Below, piece after piece: positions 26,456 through 35,700 of a stretch of 64,000 nucleotides of DNA. Made by a program: the position numbers and the translations under genes. The notes below the pieces were generated by a model. The model searched no databases, had not been told where the DNA came from, and saw only the letters and a list, made by a program, of their open reading frames with translations. Location: contig NZ_FXTP01000003.1 in NCBI RefSeq assembly GCF_900182705.1, positions 186,001 to 250,000 on the forward strand. The letters are read 5' to 3'. Each line of letters begins with the position of its first letter. Position 1 is the stretch's first letter. This DNA comes from Gracilimonas mengyeensis (GTDB lineage Bacteria; Bacteroidota; Rhodothermia; Balneolales; Balneolaceae).

Positions 26456-28336
26456 CTAATCTTCCAGGAGAGCTTCTACATCAAATACATCATTCTTTTC
26501 GTTTAGATCAGCTAAACGATCGGTAGGATCAATGGTGATGGTTTTGATTTCGGAAGCAGGAGCATCAATAGTGAAGTGGTAGTCGGGTTCAACCCACGGC
26601 CAGTCTTCCAATACGGTGCGTTCCATCTCGTTCTCCGCCGGCTTTTCATTGCGCATCATACGCAGAGGAATGTAAAACATCTCCTTGCTGCCGTCTTTGT
26701 ATTCCACCACGATATCCAGCGGCATCGGCATCAGGTCCACACGCTCCAGCATCACTTTGGTTTCTACCGGCGTGCCAATTACGGAATTGATGCCGTAGTC
26801 AATGGTTTTAGTGGTTTGTACAAAGTACTCGTAATACCAATCCAGTATCATACCGGATTCTTTTTCCATCACCTGAAGAAAATCGAGATCGGTGGGGTGC
26901 TTCATTTTCCAGTCCTGATGATACTGCTTCATCCCGTCACGAAATGCTTTTTCTCCTATAATGTATTCCAGCTGATTTAGAAAAACAGCGCCTTTGGAAT
27001 AAGCTGCCACACCATAAGCTGAATTGGTATTGTAGTGATCGGCATGAGTAGTCATGGGTTCTTCTTTCCCGCTTTCCACAATGTAATTGTAGCTTCGGTA
27101 AGAACCTGAATGCACATTTCCTTCCCTGTTAAACAGGTGGGCCATCGTTTCGGCCGAGGCAAAACTGGTAAAGCCCTCATCCATCCATTCGTACAGACTT
27201 TCATTGGTAGCTATTACATTCTGGTACCAGCTGTGATACATCTCATGCACCATCACCCCAACCAAACTTTGAAGGCTTCTTCCACCGGTAATCAAAGTTC
27301 CCATTGGGTATTCCATGCCACCGTCGCCCCCTTGCAGGTTGGTGTACTGGGGATACGGATATTCCCCAAAATGCTCGTTCGCATATTCAAAAGCACCGAT
27401 GGTGTAATCCACCAGCTGCTCCCAGTTTTCAGTGTACTGGGCATTTTCTTGCTCTGAAGCTTCTTCTACAACAGCGGGCTGCTGATACAAGAAGTGCAGC
27501 TTCGGTCCATCTGGAACCTGGGCGGTTACATGTTTGAAGTCAGGATCTGCGCCCCAGAAGAAGTCAATCACGTTGTTGGCCTGAAAGTGCCAGGTCATTT
27601 TATCACCAGAGGGGCGGTTTACTTCCGCGCCTTCCTCTTCGTATCCATATCCAATTTCATTGGGATTTTGCAGGATACCGGTTCCACCCAGCACATAATT
27701 CTGGTCGATGGTAATTTTCACATCAAAGTTGCCAAAAGGAGCATGAAACTCGCGTCCCACATATTCATTTGGATGCCATCCCTGGTGGTCGTATTCAGCC
27801 AGTTTAGGGTACCACTGACTCATGGAAAACTCCACGCCCTCTGCGTTATTCCAGCCCGAGCGACGGATTTGCAGCGGCACCTGGGCGTCCCACTCCATTT
27901 TGAAAGTCGCCATCTCTCCGGGCTCGATTGGGTCGTTCAGCTCTACCACCAATACGGTTCCATCGGTGGTGTATTCCACGGGATCACCATCTTGCGTAAG
28001 GCTGCGTACTCTTTGATAACCGATTTCATCTTCGCTGAGATGATAGATGCGGTCCTGTACGCGCCGGTCGGGATCTTCGATAGTATGGGAGCGTACATCC
28101 ATCATGCTACCCGGCTGAAAAGCGTTGAAGTAGAGATGATAGTACACGCGGTCCAGCGTTTCAGGGGAATTATTGGTGTACACCAGCGTCTGCTTACCGG
28201 CATATTGATGATTCTCAGCATCCACATCAATTTCCATGGTGTAATCCACGTGTTGTTGCCAGTAGTCACTTCCCTGGGCGTGGATTAGGGAATAAGGGAA
28301 TAGGGTGATAAGGAAAAGAGTCAGTAGTTTTTTCAT
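26456..28336 (-). CDS. M1 family zinc aminopeptidase, exported
   Basis: 626 residues from the ATG at 28336, which begins a clean signal peptide (MKKLLTLFLI, cleavage near IHAQ); an in-frame ATG 10 codons upstream is less likely. The N-terminal beta-saddle domain is followed by the gluzincin domain: GGMEYP (339-344), zinc motif H364-E365-x-x-H368 and the third ligand E387 in EWMDEGF. All catalytic residues are present. This is the M1 group common in Bacteroidota, probably periplasmic or surface-located, releasing N-terminal amino acids from peptides. It is a single gene with its own terminator. Confidence 0.94.
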   Translation of the reverse strand: MKKLLTLFLITLFPYSLIHAQGSDYWQQHVDYTMEIDVDAENHQYAGKQTLVYTNNSPETLDRVYYHLYFNAFQPGSMMDVRSHTIEDPDRRVQDRIYHLSEDEIGYQRVRSLTQDGDPVEYTTDGTVLVVELNDPIEPGEMATFKMEWDAQVPLQIRRSGWNNAEGVEFSMSQWYPKLAEYDHQGWHPNEYVGREFHAPFGNFDVKITIDQNYVLGGTGILQNPNEIGYGYEEEGAEVNRPSGDKMTWHFQANNVIDFFWGADPDFKHVTAQVPDGPKLHFLYQQPAVVEEASEQENAQYTENWEQLVDYTIGAFEYANEHFGEYPYPQYTNLQGGDGGMEYPMGTLITGGRSLQSLVGVMVHEMYHSWYQNVIATNESLYEWMDEGFTSFASAETMAHLFNREGNVHSGSYRSYNYIVESGKEEPMTTHADHYNTNSAYGVAAYSKGAVFLNQLEYIIGEKAFRDGMKQYHQDWKMKHPTDLDFLQVMEKESGMILDWYYEYFVQTTKTIDYGINSVIGTPVETKVMLERVDLMPMPLDIVVEYKDGSKEMFYIPLRMMRNEKPAENEMERTVLEDWPWVEPDYHFTIDAPASEIKTITIDPTDRLADLNEKNDVFDVEALLED

Positions 28337-28533
28337 GCTTCGTAATTTTAACCGCAGAGGGCGCAAAGGTCACGCAAAGAACGCGGAATTATTATTTGAA
28401 CAAAAATGAGAAATTGGAGATTAAAAATTTCGTAAAAGTAAGGGGCAAACCCCAACAAGTTTGTGCGGGATAAGCGCAGAGCTTATGTAGTCAGGTGGTG
28501 ATTCACTTCCAATATTCGAATTAAAAAAGTAAA

Positions 28534-28578
28534 AGTCTCTCCTTGAGGAGAGTACGGCTTTAGCCGGGAGAGGTGTTG
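28534..28578 (+). repeat. GAGAGTACGGCTTTAGCC dispersed repeat, copy 1
   Basis: Shares GGAGAGTACGGCTTTAGCC, then GGGAGAGGTGTTG, with copies at 42207-42270 and 45122-45187. All three are preceded by a GTCTCTCC or GTTTCTCC box 10-35 bases upstream and lie between genes in the same orientation. Confidence 0.75.
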
Positions 28579-28722
28579 GTGCCAAAAGCTATAAAGTTCT
28601 AAATTAAGCAAATTACGCACTTGCACTAACACCCTCCGTCTTGCTCCGCATTCGCGTCGCAATCCACCTCCCTCAAGGGAGGACTATTCTTGGCAATAAT
28701 ATTTCTTTTAGCCCCATGGCTA

Positions 28723-28788
28723 AAGCCCGTCTGACCAAGGGAAAATCAACGAATCATACCATAATCAAACAATCCATCAGACGGGCTT
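28723..28788. repeat. 12-bp perfect inverted repeat with 42-base spacer
   Basis: AAGCCCGTCTGA (28723-28734) and TCAGACGGGCTT (28777-28788) pair perfectly. It lies 88 bases beyond the recR stop; no T run follows, so a dispersed palindromic element is more likely than a terminator. Confidence 0.6.
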
Positions 28789-28876
28789 GAAGCCGTCAGA
28801 TGGAGAGCCATTTTCTCGCTCCTACGCTCTGCACCAGAACGAAATCAATCATCCGTCAAAAATCATCAATAATAAA

Positions 28877-29479
28877 TCAAAAAGAATTCCGGCTGGCAAA
28901 GGCCCGGCTGAGTGTAGCCTCATCAATAAATTCCAACTCGGTACCCATCGGGATTCCATAGGCGATGCGCGTTACATCCACTTCGTAATTCTTCAGCAAC
29001 TTGTTGATGTAATAAGACGTCGCTTCCCCTTCGGCGTCGGGATTTAGAGCCAGAATCACCTCTTTGATTTCATCATCCTCCCCGACCCGTTTCAGCAGTT
29101 CCTGAATACGCAACTTATCCGGACCGATGTTATCCATGGGAGAAATCACCCCGCCCAGCACATGGTAGCGCCCGCGAAACTCATTGGATTTCTCGATGAT
29201 ATACACATCATTAAATTCCTCCACCACACAAATGGCCGAAGGATCGCGCTTGGGGTTATCGCAAATTTTGCACGGATCGGAATCGCTCACATTGCCGCAT
29301 ACCGAGCAGCGGGTTACTTTTTCCTTGAGGTCCACGATAGCCTGGGCCAAGTTCAGCGCGTAGTCGTCATTCTGTTTCAGCAAGTGAATGGCAATGCGCT
29401 GGGCCGATTTCCGTCCCGTACCGGGAAGCTTGGCGAGCTGTTCAATCGCCCGCTCCAAATATTCTGAAGTTATCTGCAT
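28877..29479 (-). CDS. recR: Recombination mediator RecR
   Basis: 200 residues, the normal length. N-terminal helix-hairpin-helix region (LPGTGRKSAQRIA, 18-30), a four-cysteine zinc finger (C58, C61, C70, C73) and a Toprim domain (about 81-175; VVEEFNDVYIIE, then ILALNPDAEGEATSYYI). It acts with RecO and RecF to load RecA on gapped DNA. Third gene of the conserved dnaX-ybaB-recR order, 74 bases below ybaB; the gap holds a TTAGGCGCAAGG repeat. Confidence 0.97.
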   Translation of the reverse strand: MQITSEYLERAIEQLAKLPGTGRKSAQRIAIHLLKQNDDYALNLAQAIVDLKEKVTRCSVCGNVSDSDPCKICDNPKRDPSAICVVEEFNDVYIIEKSNEFRGRYHVLGGVISPMDNIGPDKLRIQELLKRVGEDDEIKEVILALNPDAEGEATSYYINKLLKNYEVDVTRIAYGIPMGTELEFIDEATLSRAFASRNSF

Positions 29480-29489
29480 GTAGTAAGTG

Positions 29490-29550
29490 GCAAGATGTTA
29501 GGCGCAAGGCTCAAGTACTTCTTGTACCTAACACCTTGAACCTTGTAACT
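29490..29550. repeat. TTAGGCGCAAGG / CCTAACACCTTG inverted-type repeat, copy 1
   Basis: GTTAGGCGCAAGGCTCAAG is followed by CTAACACCTTGAACCTTG. A longer relative lies at 47711-47805 with the same TTAGGTGTTAGG...CCTAACACCTT elements. Both occupy short gaps just upstream of start codons or downstream of stops. Confidence 0.55.
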
Positions 29551-29553
29551 AAT

Positions 29554-29901
29554 TTAGAGTCCGAGTTTTGACATGTCCATGCCGGGGATGCCGCCGCCGG
29601 GAATCATGCCTTTGTACATCTCCTGCATTTTTTCTTTGGAAGCTTCTTCGGCCTTCTCCAACGCCTTGTTCACGCCCGCCACAATCAGGTCTTCCAGCAT
29701 CTCCTTGTCTTCAGGGTCAACAACGTCTTTATCCATTTCAATGGAAATCACCTGGCGCTGTCCGTTGGCTTTCACCTTCACCATGCCGCCGCCGGCTTCA
29801 GCCTCCACGATTACATCTTTGAGGCCTTCCTGCGCCTCTTCCATTTTCGATTGCATTTCCTGAATCTTGCCGAACATATCGGCCATATTAAAATTGCTCA
29901 T
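29554..29901 (-). CDS. ybaB: YbaB/EbfC family nucleoid-associated protein
   Basis: 115 residues. N-terminal helix (FGKIQEMQSKMEEAQEGLKD), a three-stranded sheet (VEAEAGGGMVKVKANGQRQVISIEM) and a C-terminal helix, the full EbfC dimer fold; the tail is Gly/Met/Pro-rich (GMIPGGGIPGMDMSKLGL). It binds DNA as a dimer. It lies between dnaX and recR as in most bacteria; the 155-base gap from dnaX is filled with a CGCAAAG-type repeat (about 29968-30054). Confidence 0.95.
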   Translation of the reverse strand: MSNFNMADMFGKIQEMQSKMEEAQEGLKDVIVEAEAGGGMVKVKANGQRQVISIEMDKDVVDPEDKEMLEDLIVAGVNKALEKAEEASKEKMQEMYKGMIPGGGIPGMDMSKLGL

Positions 29902-29965
29902 TGTTCTATATTTGAGTTAATTAAATTCTTTTTCTTGCCACTAAATCACGAAAACACAAAATATG

Positions 29966-30054
29966 CTAACCGCCAAGGGCGCTAAGGTTTCGCAAAGACC
30001 GCGGAATAATTACCTTGCGAACTCCGCGCCATCTCCGTGTTCTCTGCGGTTAAA
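29966..30054. repeat. CGC(C/A)AAGGGCGC(A/T)AAGG dispersed repeat with terminal inverted ends
   Basis: AACCGCCAAGGGCGCTAAGG at the left and CTCTGCGGTTAAAAATTA at the right give an AACCGC...GCGGTT pair. The left half is shared with 28350-28393, including the CGCAAAGA-CGCGGAATAATTA stretch. It separates dnaX from ybaB. Confidence 0.6.
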
Positions 30055-30056
30055 AA

Positions 30057-32030
30057 TTAGTATTCCAGCTCGGCGCCGAAAATATCCACGATATCTTTGA
30101 TAATCGGATCCTTCTGCTGGATTTGCTTAAAGCGCTCGTACACGCTCATCGGCTTATCTTTTTCACTTTGTTTCGCCACCGAGATATTAAAACGCAGCAA
30201 GGTGCCCACGCATTCCTTCAATTTCTTCTGCAGGTCCGTTTTCTGTTCCTCCAGAATCTTATGCGAAAATTGGCTTTCACATTCCAGGTATAAATCCTTG
30301 CCCTTCAGCTTCAGCACTTTCACACGCTCCACCTGCATTTGCAGCAGCTTGGGGAATTCATCTTCCAGCGAGTTCACATAATTAACCCACTGCTCCTGCA
30401 CATATTCTGCCGTAATTTTCTCAGGCGCCGGTTTTTCTTCTTTTTGCGGGAATGATGCCGCAGCTGCCGCTTCCCGTTTCGGCCTTGAGGGCTTTACCGC
30501 AACACCTGCTTTTTTGGAAAGATTGGTTACAATAGCGGGAGCACCTATATCAAATTCGTCATCCTCGTCTTCTTCCGGCTCTGGCTCCATTGCCGGCTCT
30601 TCGTAATCAGGTTCTTCCACTTCAAACTCTTCTTCGTACTGCTCATCAGAAGACTCTTCGACACTATTGGTTTCTGATGGCTCCTCTTCAGCCGAATTAT
30701 CTGCTTTAGCCTCATGCTGTAATTCGGGTTCAGATTCCGGTGCCGGTTCTTGATCTACCGAAGCCTGTTGCCCGTTTCTTTCCGGGGTTGCCTGAACCTG
30801 TTTAGGCTCTTCTGCTTCAGAAGCATCCTGGCCGTTTGCATTCTGTTCAGCTTTCGCCTCAGCCGTTGTTTTTTCTTGGCTTGAGCCGTTTTCAGAGGGG
30901 CTTACGAAGTTACCGGAGTTTTTTTTTAACTCCTCAAGACCAGCCAACAGTTCACTTAATTTTTCCGAGCGCTCCATGTGGATGAGCTTCAGCAGGGTAA
31001 TCTCAAACTGTATGCGGGGCTGACTCGCGTCCTTCAGTTTAATCTGCGCCTCGCTGATGATGTGCAACATCCGCATCAAATCATCCCGCGAAAAATGCTT
31101 GGCCGTCTGCTGATAACGTTTCTTCGTCTCTTCGGATTCTTCCACCAAATACAACTGCTCCGTTTCATGAGCAATGTACAGGTTGCGCAGGTGCTCGGTC
31201 AGTCCGATTAAATATTCCTGAATGTCATAACCTTCCTGCAACAGCGTATCAATAAGCGAAAGACCGGCATCGGCATCGTGGTTTTTCACACATTCCATAA
31301 ACTGGAACAGTCGCTCGGAGCCTACTACGTTCAGTGCTTGCAGCAGCTCGTCATGGGTGATGGTATCCCCGCAAAAAGCAATCGCCTGATCCATCAGCCC
31401 AAGCGCATCACGCAACGCGCCGTCAGCTTTCTTGGCAATTACGTGCAGCGATTCATCATCAATGGAAATATCCTCATCCAAAGAAATCTTGCGAAGGCGC
31501 TGCACAATTTCATTCACCGAGATCCGCTTAAAATCAAAACGTTGTACGCGGGATAAAATCGTGGGGAGTACTTTGTGCGGTTCCGTCGTCGCGAAAATAA
31601 AGATGGCGTGCTCGGGGGGCTCTTCCAGCGTTTTCAGCAGTGCGTTAAAAGCTGCCTTGGAGAGCATGTGCACCTCATCCACGATAAATACTTTGTACTT
31701 CCCGTTCTGAGGCGGAATGCGAACGCTTTCCCGCAGGTGATGCACGTCATCCACTTTGTTATTGGAAGCGGCATCCATCTCCACGATGTTCAGCGTCTGG
31801 TTCAGCGACTCGCCGTCCACACTGGTGTCAATCTCGTTGATGGTGCGGGCAAGCACGCGGGCCATTGTTGTTTTACCCACGCCGCGCGGACCACAAAACA
31901 TATAGGCATGCGAAAGCCTGTTTTGCTTAATGGCATTTTTGATGGTATTGCTCACATGCTCCTGCGAGACAATATCGTCAAAAGAAGTAGGCCGGTATTT
32001 TCTTGTAAGTGCGCGGTAGGTTTCTGACAT
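30057..32030 (-). CDS. dnaX: DNA polymerase III subunits gamma and tau (DnaX)
   Basis: 657 residues. AAA+ ATPase: Walker A GPRGVGKT (47-54), Walker B VFIVDEVH (114-121), sensor 1 around FIFATTEPHK. Clamp-loader domain III ends near 365, then a Glu/Pro/Ala-rich linker (about 372-555) and the tau C-terminal domain (about 565-657). Two oddities: the four-cysteine zinc module normally found between residues 65 and 90 is absent (INEIDTSVDGESLNQTLN instead), and an A9 tract at codons 368-371 contains the slippery heptamer A AAA AAC, followed by a stop two codons on in the -1 frame, predicting a 373-residue gamma form. First gene of dnaX-ybaB-recR. Confidence 0.97.
   Translation of the reverse strand: MSETYRALTRKYRPTSFDDIVSQEHVSNTIKNAIKQNRLSHAYMFCGPRGVGKTTMARVLARTINEIDTSVDGESLNQTLNIVEMDAASNNKVDDVHHLRESVRIPPQNGKYKVFIVDEVHMLSKAAFNALLKTLEEPPEHAIFIFATTEPHKVLPTILSRVQRFDFKRISVNEIVQRLRKISLDEDISIDDESLHVIAKKADGALRDALGLMDQAIAFCGDTITHDELLQALNVVGSERLFQFMECVKNHDADAGLSLIDTLLQEGYDIQEYLIGLTEHLRNLYIAHETEQLYLVEESEETKKRYQQTAKHFSRDDLMRMLHIISEAQIKLKDASQPRIQFEITLLKLIHMERSEKLSELLAGLEELKKNSGNFVSPSENGSSQEKTTAEAKAEQNANGQDASEAEEPKQVQATPERNGQQASVDQEPAPESEPELQHEAKADNSAEEEPSETNSVEESSDEQYEEEFEVEEPDYEEPAMEPEPEEDEDDEFDIGAPAIVTNLSKKAGVAVKPSRPKREAAAAASFPQKEEKPAPEKITAEYVQEQWVNYVNSLEDEFPKLLQMQVERVKVLKLKGKDLYLECESQFSHKILEEQKTDLQKKLKECVGTLLRFNISVAKQSEKDKPMSVYERFKQIQQKDPIIKDIVDIFGAELEY
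30919..30927 (-). promoter_or_regulatory. dnaX: Putative programmed frameshift / slippage site in dnaX
   Basis: Nine consecutive A on the coding strand, read TTA AAA AAA AAC in frame 0. A -1 shift, or insertion of one A in the transcript, leads to CTC CGG TAA, a stop after two codons. Position (codon 368-371) is at the domain III/linker boundary, where gamma ends in other bacteria. No stimulatory stem-loop was recognised downstream. Confidence 0.65.
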
Positions 32031-32110
32031 ATCGACGTCGGTTTTACGGTCGCACCAATGTACAAAAAGTGTGGCAAAATTTTGGGAGGAAAAAGGAGGA
32101 AGGTGAACTT

Positions 32111-32151
32111 TTGAATATCGAATATTGAATACTGAACATTCAATTTCGAAC
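32111..32151. repeat. GAACATTGAA-type repeat, copy near dnaX
   Basis: GAATATCGAATATTGAA and ACTGAACATTCAATTTCGAA. Relatives in this window are at 25945-25983, 32297-32321, 36802-36842, 41969-42028, 45021-45060 and 46661-46699, each 25-60 bases and between genes. The unit is nearly self-complementary (TTCAATATTC). Confidence 0.7.
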
Positions 32152-32500
32152 TGATGCCATTTCAGCCGAGTTTCCGAAAAAACGTAACGATGGATTTTAA
32201 GCTACAGCTCCATCATTCGGCTCAGCTGGTACAGGCAACAATCTATCAAATAGAACGAGCCGGGTGATGGAAGCGGGCCAATAAGAAAAATCTCTCGAAT
32301 ACCGAACATTCAATCTCAAAGTTTTCCGGAACTGGGTTTCTTGATCTTGTTCGATATTTTAAAAAATATATTAATTACACCCCGAATAAGTCTCTCCGTT
32401 GCCTGTTCGGTATTCGAGTGCGCATCATGATTCCCCAACTCTGTGCAGACTCCCTGTTGCATAAGCTATGGAAGAATCATTGGAAATTAAAGAAAAACGC

Positions 32501-32588
32501 CTAACGCAAGCATCCAGCTTGTTTGGCTTCAAATTAGGTAAGATATTTTTTCATACCTGCGTTGGTCCAAGCGAGACGCTTGAACCAG
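32501..32588 (+). repeat. REP/BIME-like element, copy A (diverged)
   Basis: Left arm CTAACGCAAGCATCCAGCTTG and right arm GGTCCAAGCGAGACGCTTG then AACCAG, about 50 bases apart. It matches the ends of copies B-F but with more changes in the left arm. Confidence 0.65.
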
Positions 32589-32735
32589 AATACAGACGAG
32601 TGAATATCAAACTTTCAATATTTATCACAGTTGTTACAAACAATGAATAATCTCCTACGTCAATCCGGTTTTTTATTATTTGTAGCTTGATAAAGCTATA
32701 TTCGGTCGCCACATCAAATTAAAAGGGTCGATTCA

Positions 32736-35700
32736 TTGGATAAGGTACAGCTGGTTATTGGTCTGCTATTTGGGGTCTTTTTATGGGGTGAAATTTCGGC
32801 CCAGGAAACCAATCAAACCATACATTCGGGAATGCCCTATTTTAAGGTTTTCACACCTGCAGATTATCCCGGAGAACAACAAAACCGGTGGATCACGCAA
32901 TGGAATGACGGCAGCATGCTCATTGCCAATTCCGGGGGTATGCTCCAGCACGCTGACAGCAAATGGAGAATTTTTGGAGCTGAAGACATCTCCTTTATTT
33001 CATCCCTTAAACGAAGCAAAATTGACAGCTCGAAAATATGGTCGGGCAGCTTTTCCAATATCGGATATTTTCAACGGTCCGACTCTGCCCTATTTGTTTA
33101 TAAGTCGTTAACCGCATTATTGCCTGATAGTCTTCGTGATTTCAGTAACATCACCGCCATAGAAGAATTTAATGGAAGGGTCTTTTTCCTGAATGATTTG
33201 TACTTGTTTCAATACCATCCAGAAACACAGAAAGCAGGCTTAGCTGAAGCCGTGTACGAATTTATGGACAATCAATCTTTCCGGATTACGCACATAAGTG
33301 TATGGCAAAATGCACTGTTTGTTTTTGGGAACGATGGCAGGGTATTAAAACTGAATAGCAACGGAGAACCCGAATGGATTGGAAGTAGCCCCGAAGAAGA
33401 CATGCTTGGGGTTACCGCGTCCGTTGCATGGCAACAATCTCTGTTAATTACCGACCGAAACCGTGGGCTCGTGCAATTTGACGGCGTATCATTTCAGGAA
33501 TTTGAAACCTCTGTAAATGCCTACCTGATTGAACATGTCCCCTCTGATATCGCCATCTTCCGTAATGGTTCAATAGCTGTTTCAACGGATGATGGCGGAA
33601 CGGTTGTAATTGATCAAAACGGATCGTTTGAATACCTGTTGGCCTCCAAAACCGGTTTGGTAGAAAATATTCACAATTCGTTATATATCGACCATAACGA
33701 GGACCTCTGGATTTCAGGAAATGAAAGCATAACCAAAGTGCATACCGGTGTTCCCGTGCGGCATATAAGTGGGGAAATTTTTGGCTTTGGGGATGCTTTG
33801 CAGATTACTCACTTCCGGGATCAGTTTTACATTGGCTCAATAGACGGCTTGTATGTTCAGGAATATCCGTTTCAGCAAATGCTTGATGCTTCTCCGCTGG
33901 ATGTATTCACTCAAATAAGTCCTTCGCCATCTCCCTACTGGGATTTTCAGGTGGTTGAAGGAGAACTTTGGACGGCAGGAAATTCAGGCATATATCGCAT
34001 TGACGGGCGGGAGCTAACACGGCTTTTTAATATTGAAACCTATTTTCTGCGACCTTTTGGAGAGGATAAAATCCTGGTAGTAACCAGTAACGGTGTGGAA
34101 CTGCTGGCCATGCAAAATGGACAATGGAAACATGAGGGCACCTTGGATGTAGCCGCTTTTTATGTGTATTCCCTGGTGGTAACTAACGAGCACACCTTTT
34201 GGGCAGGAGGCGTACAAGGCCAGTTGGTAAAGGTGACCTACGACGCCAAAACCAATCGGTTCAGCCAAAAAAAATATGAAAGGGAAGACGGCCTGCTTCC
34301 CAGTGATTCCTACGAACCCACCCTTCAAAATGGAGAGTTGATCATCAACTCAAACAGCGGATTTATGAAATATGATGTACAGTCTGATCGGCTTATCAAG
34401 TATGATGTATTAAATGACGAGCTGGGTGGCTGGGGTGAATACTTATCAGTAGATGAGGCCGGGAATTATTGGGTGAACTACATTACCAGCGACTACCGCG
34501 GCATTATTCAATTAGAGAAAACATCGAGGAATGAATGGGAAAAAAGAGATACCGAATTTGAGATTTCACCGGATCATTTCGGGGATTTTATTGAAATAAA
34601 CGGGCCGCATTTATGGGTAGGTTCGACCGAATCGGTGATGTACCGGGATTTAAATGTGCAGTTCGACCGTAGCGCCCCGGAGGTATATATATGGCAAATT
34701 CAGTCCTTGTTTGATCAGCAACTGTTAAGTCATTCAGGTCAGGTTAAAGAAATCCCCTATGACCAGCGCAACATCGGAATCACCCTGGCCTCCACATCCT
34801 ACCGCTTTCCCGAAAAAAATGAATTCCGTTATAAAAAAGTAGATGGAGGCGAATGGTCGGGTTGGCGTGCCGAACCCGAAGTGAGTGTAAACAGTTTCTT
34901 CCCCGGCACCTATTCACTGACGGTTCAAACCAAAAATTTTGTACAGCAGGTATCCGCGCCGGTATCATACGCAATTACTATAGCGGCTCCCTGGTACTTA
35001 TCAAACCTGGCCTATGGATTATATTTAATTGTGATCATCGGTGGACTTGTATTTTCGGTTCGCACCTTATCCAATTACCGTGTCCGCCGCGAAATGGAGC
35101 AATTGAAACTGCAGGAAGCAGAAAGATTATTTGAGCTGGATGCCATGAAAGACCGACTGTTTGCCAACATTTCCCATGAATTTAGGACGCCACTAACGAT
35201 CAGTCATGGTCTGGTAAAGAAAGCATTGCAGCAATTTTCGGACGATGAGAATCATGAAATAAAAAAAAGAGATTTGTTGGTGATGAACCGAAATATGATC
35301 CGGCTGAAGGATATGGTAGACCAGATCATTGACCTTACTAAATCAGATCAGAATCACTTAAAACTCAAGCAGAAATATTATCCTGCAGAAAAACTTACTT
35401 CCCTTTCAGTGGAGTCATTTCGATCACTGGCTGAGTTTCATGGCCATCAGTTTGAATTCATAGATGAAACCAAGGATGCGATATTATTTGCCGACCGCTC
35501 CAAAGTGGAAATCATGATCAATAACCTGATTTCCAATGCCATCAAATTCACCCCAAACGGCGGTAAAATTATTATAAAAGCGGAAGTAAAGGATGACCAG
35601 TTTGTTTTGACAATATCTGACACTGGTCCCGGTATCCCGGCAGGTGATGAGGAAGCGATTTTTGAACGATTTCACCGAATTGAACGAAGTGAGGAAGACT

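Larger units (their letters stand above)
28337..28876. other. Repeat-rich intergenic region
   Basis: About 540 bases without a gene between the M1 peptidase start and the recR stop. In order it holds a CGCAGAGGGCGCAAAGG-type repeat (28350-28393, related copy near 29968), a GAGAGTACGGCTTTAGCC repeat (28534-28578), a CACCCTCC...CCTCAAGGGAGG segment (about 28625-28683) and the 12-bp inverted repeat 28723-28788. Confidence 0.6.
32031..32735. other. Repeat-rich intergenic region between dnaX and the hybrid sensor
   Basis: About 705 bases. It holds GAACATTGAA-type repeats (32111-32151 and 32297-32321), an imperfect inverted repeat (CTCCATCATTCGGCTC near 32207 with GAGCCGGGTGATGGA near 32258), a CCGAATAAGTCTCTCC fragment (32381-32411, shared with 42199-42230) and REP-like copy A. 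A 60-codon reading frame over copy A is not credible as a gene. Confidence 0.55.

Noticed and set aside
27494-28288. 264-codon frame antisense to the M1 peptidase
   Set aside because: Opposite strand of a gene with HEXXH and GGMEY motifs; no features of its own.
29900-29920. TATATTTG box near the ybaB start
   Set aside because: It matches the -7 consensus but points rightward, away from ybaB and dnaX, with no gene on that strand.
32468-32650. 60-codon frame before the hybrid sensor
   Set aside because: Most of it is translated REP-like element copy A; composition is not protein-like and the next gene does not overlap it.
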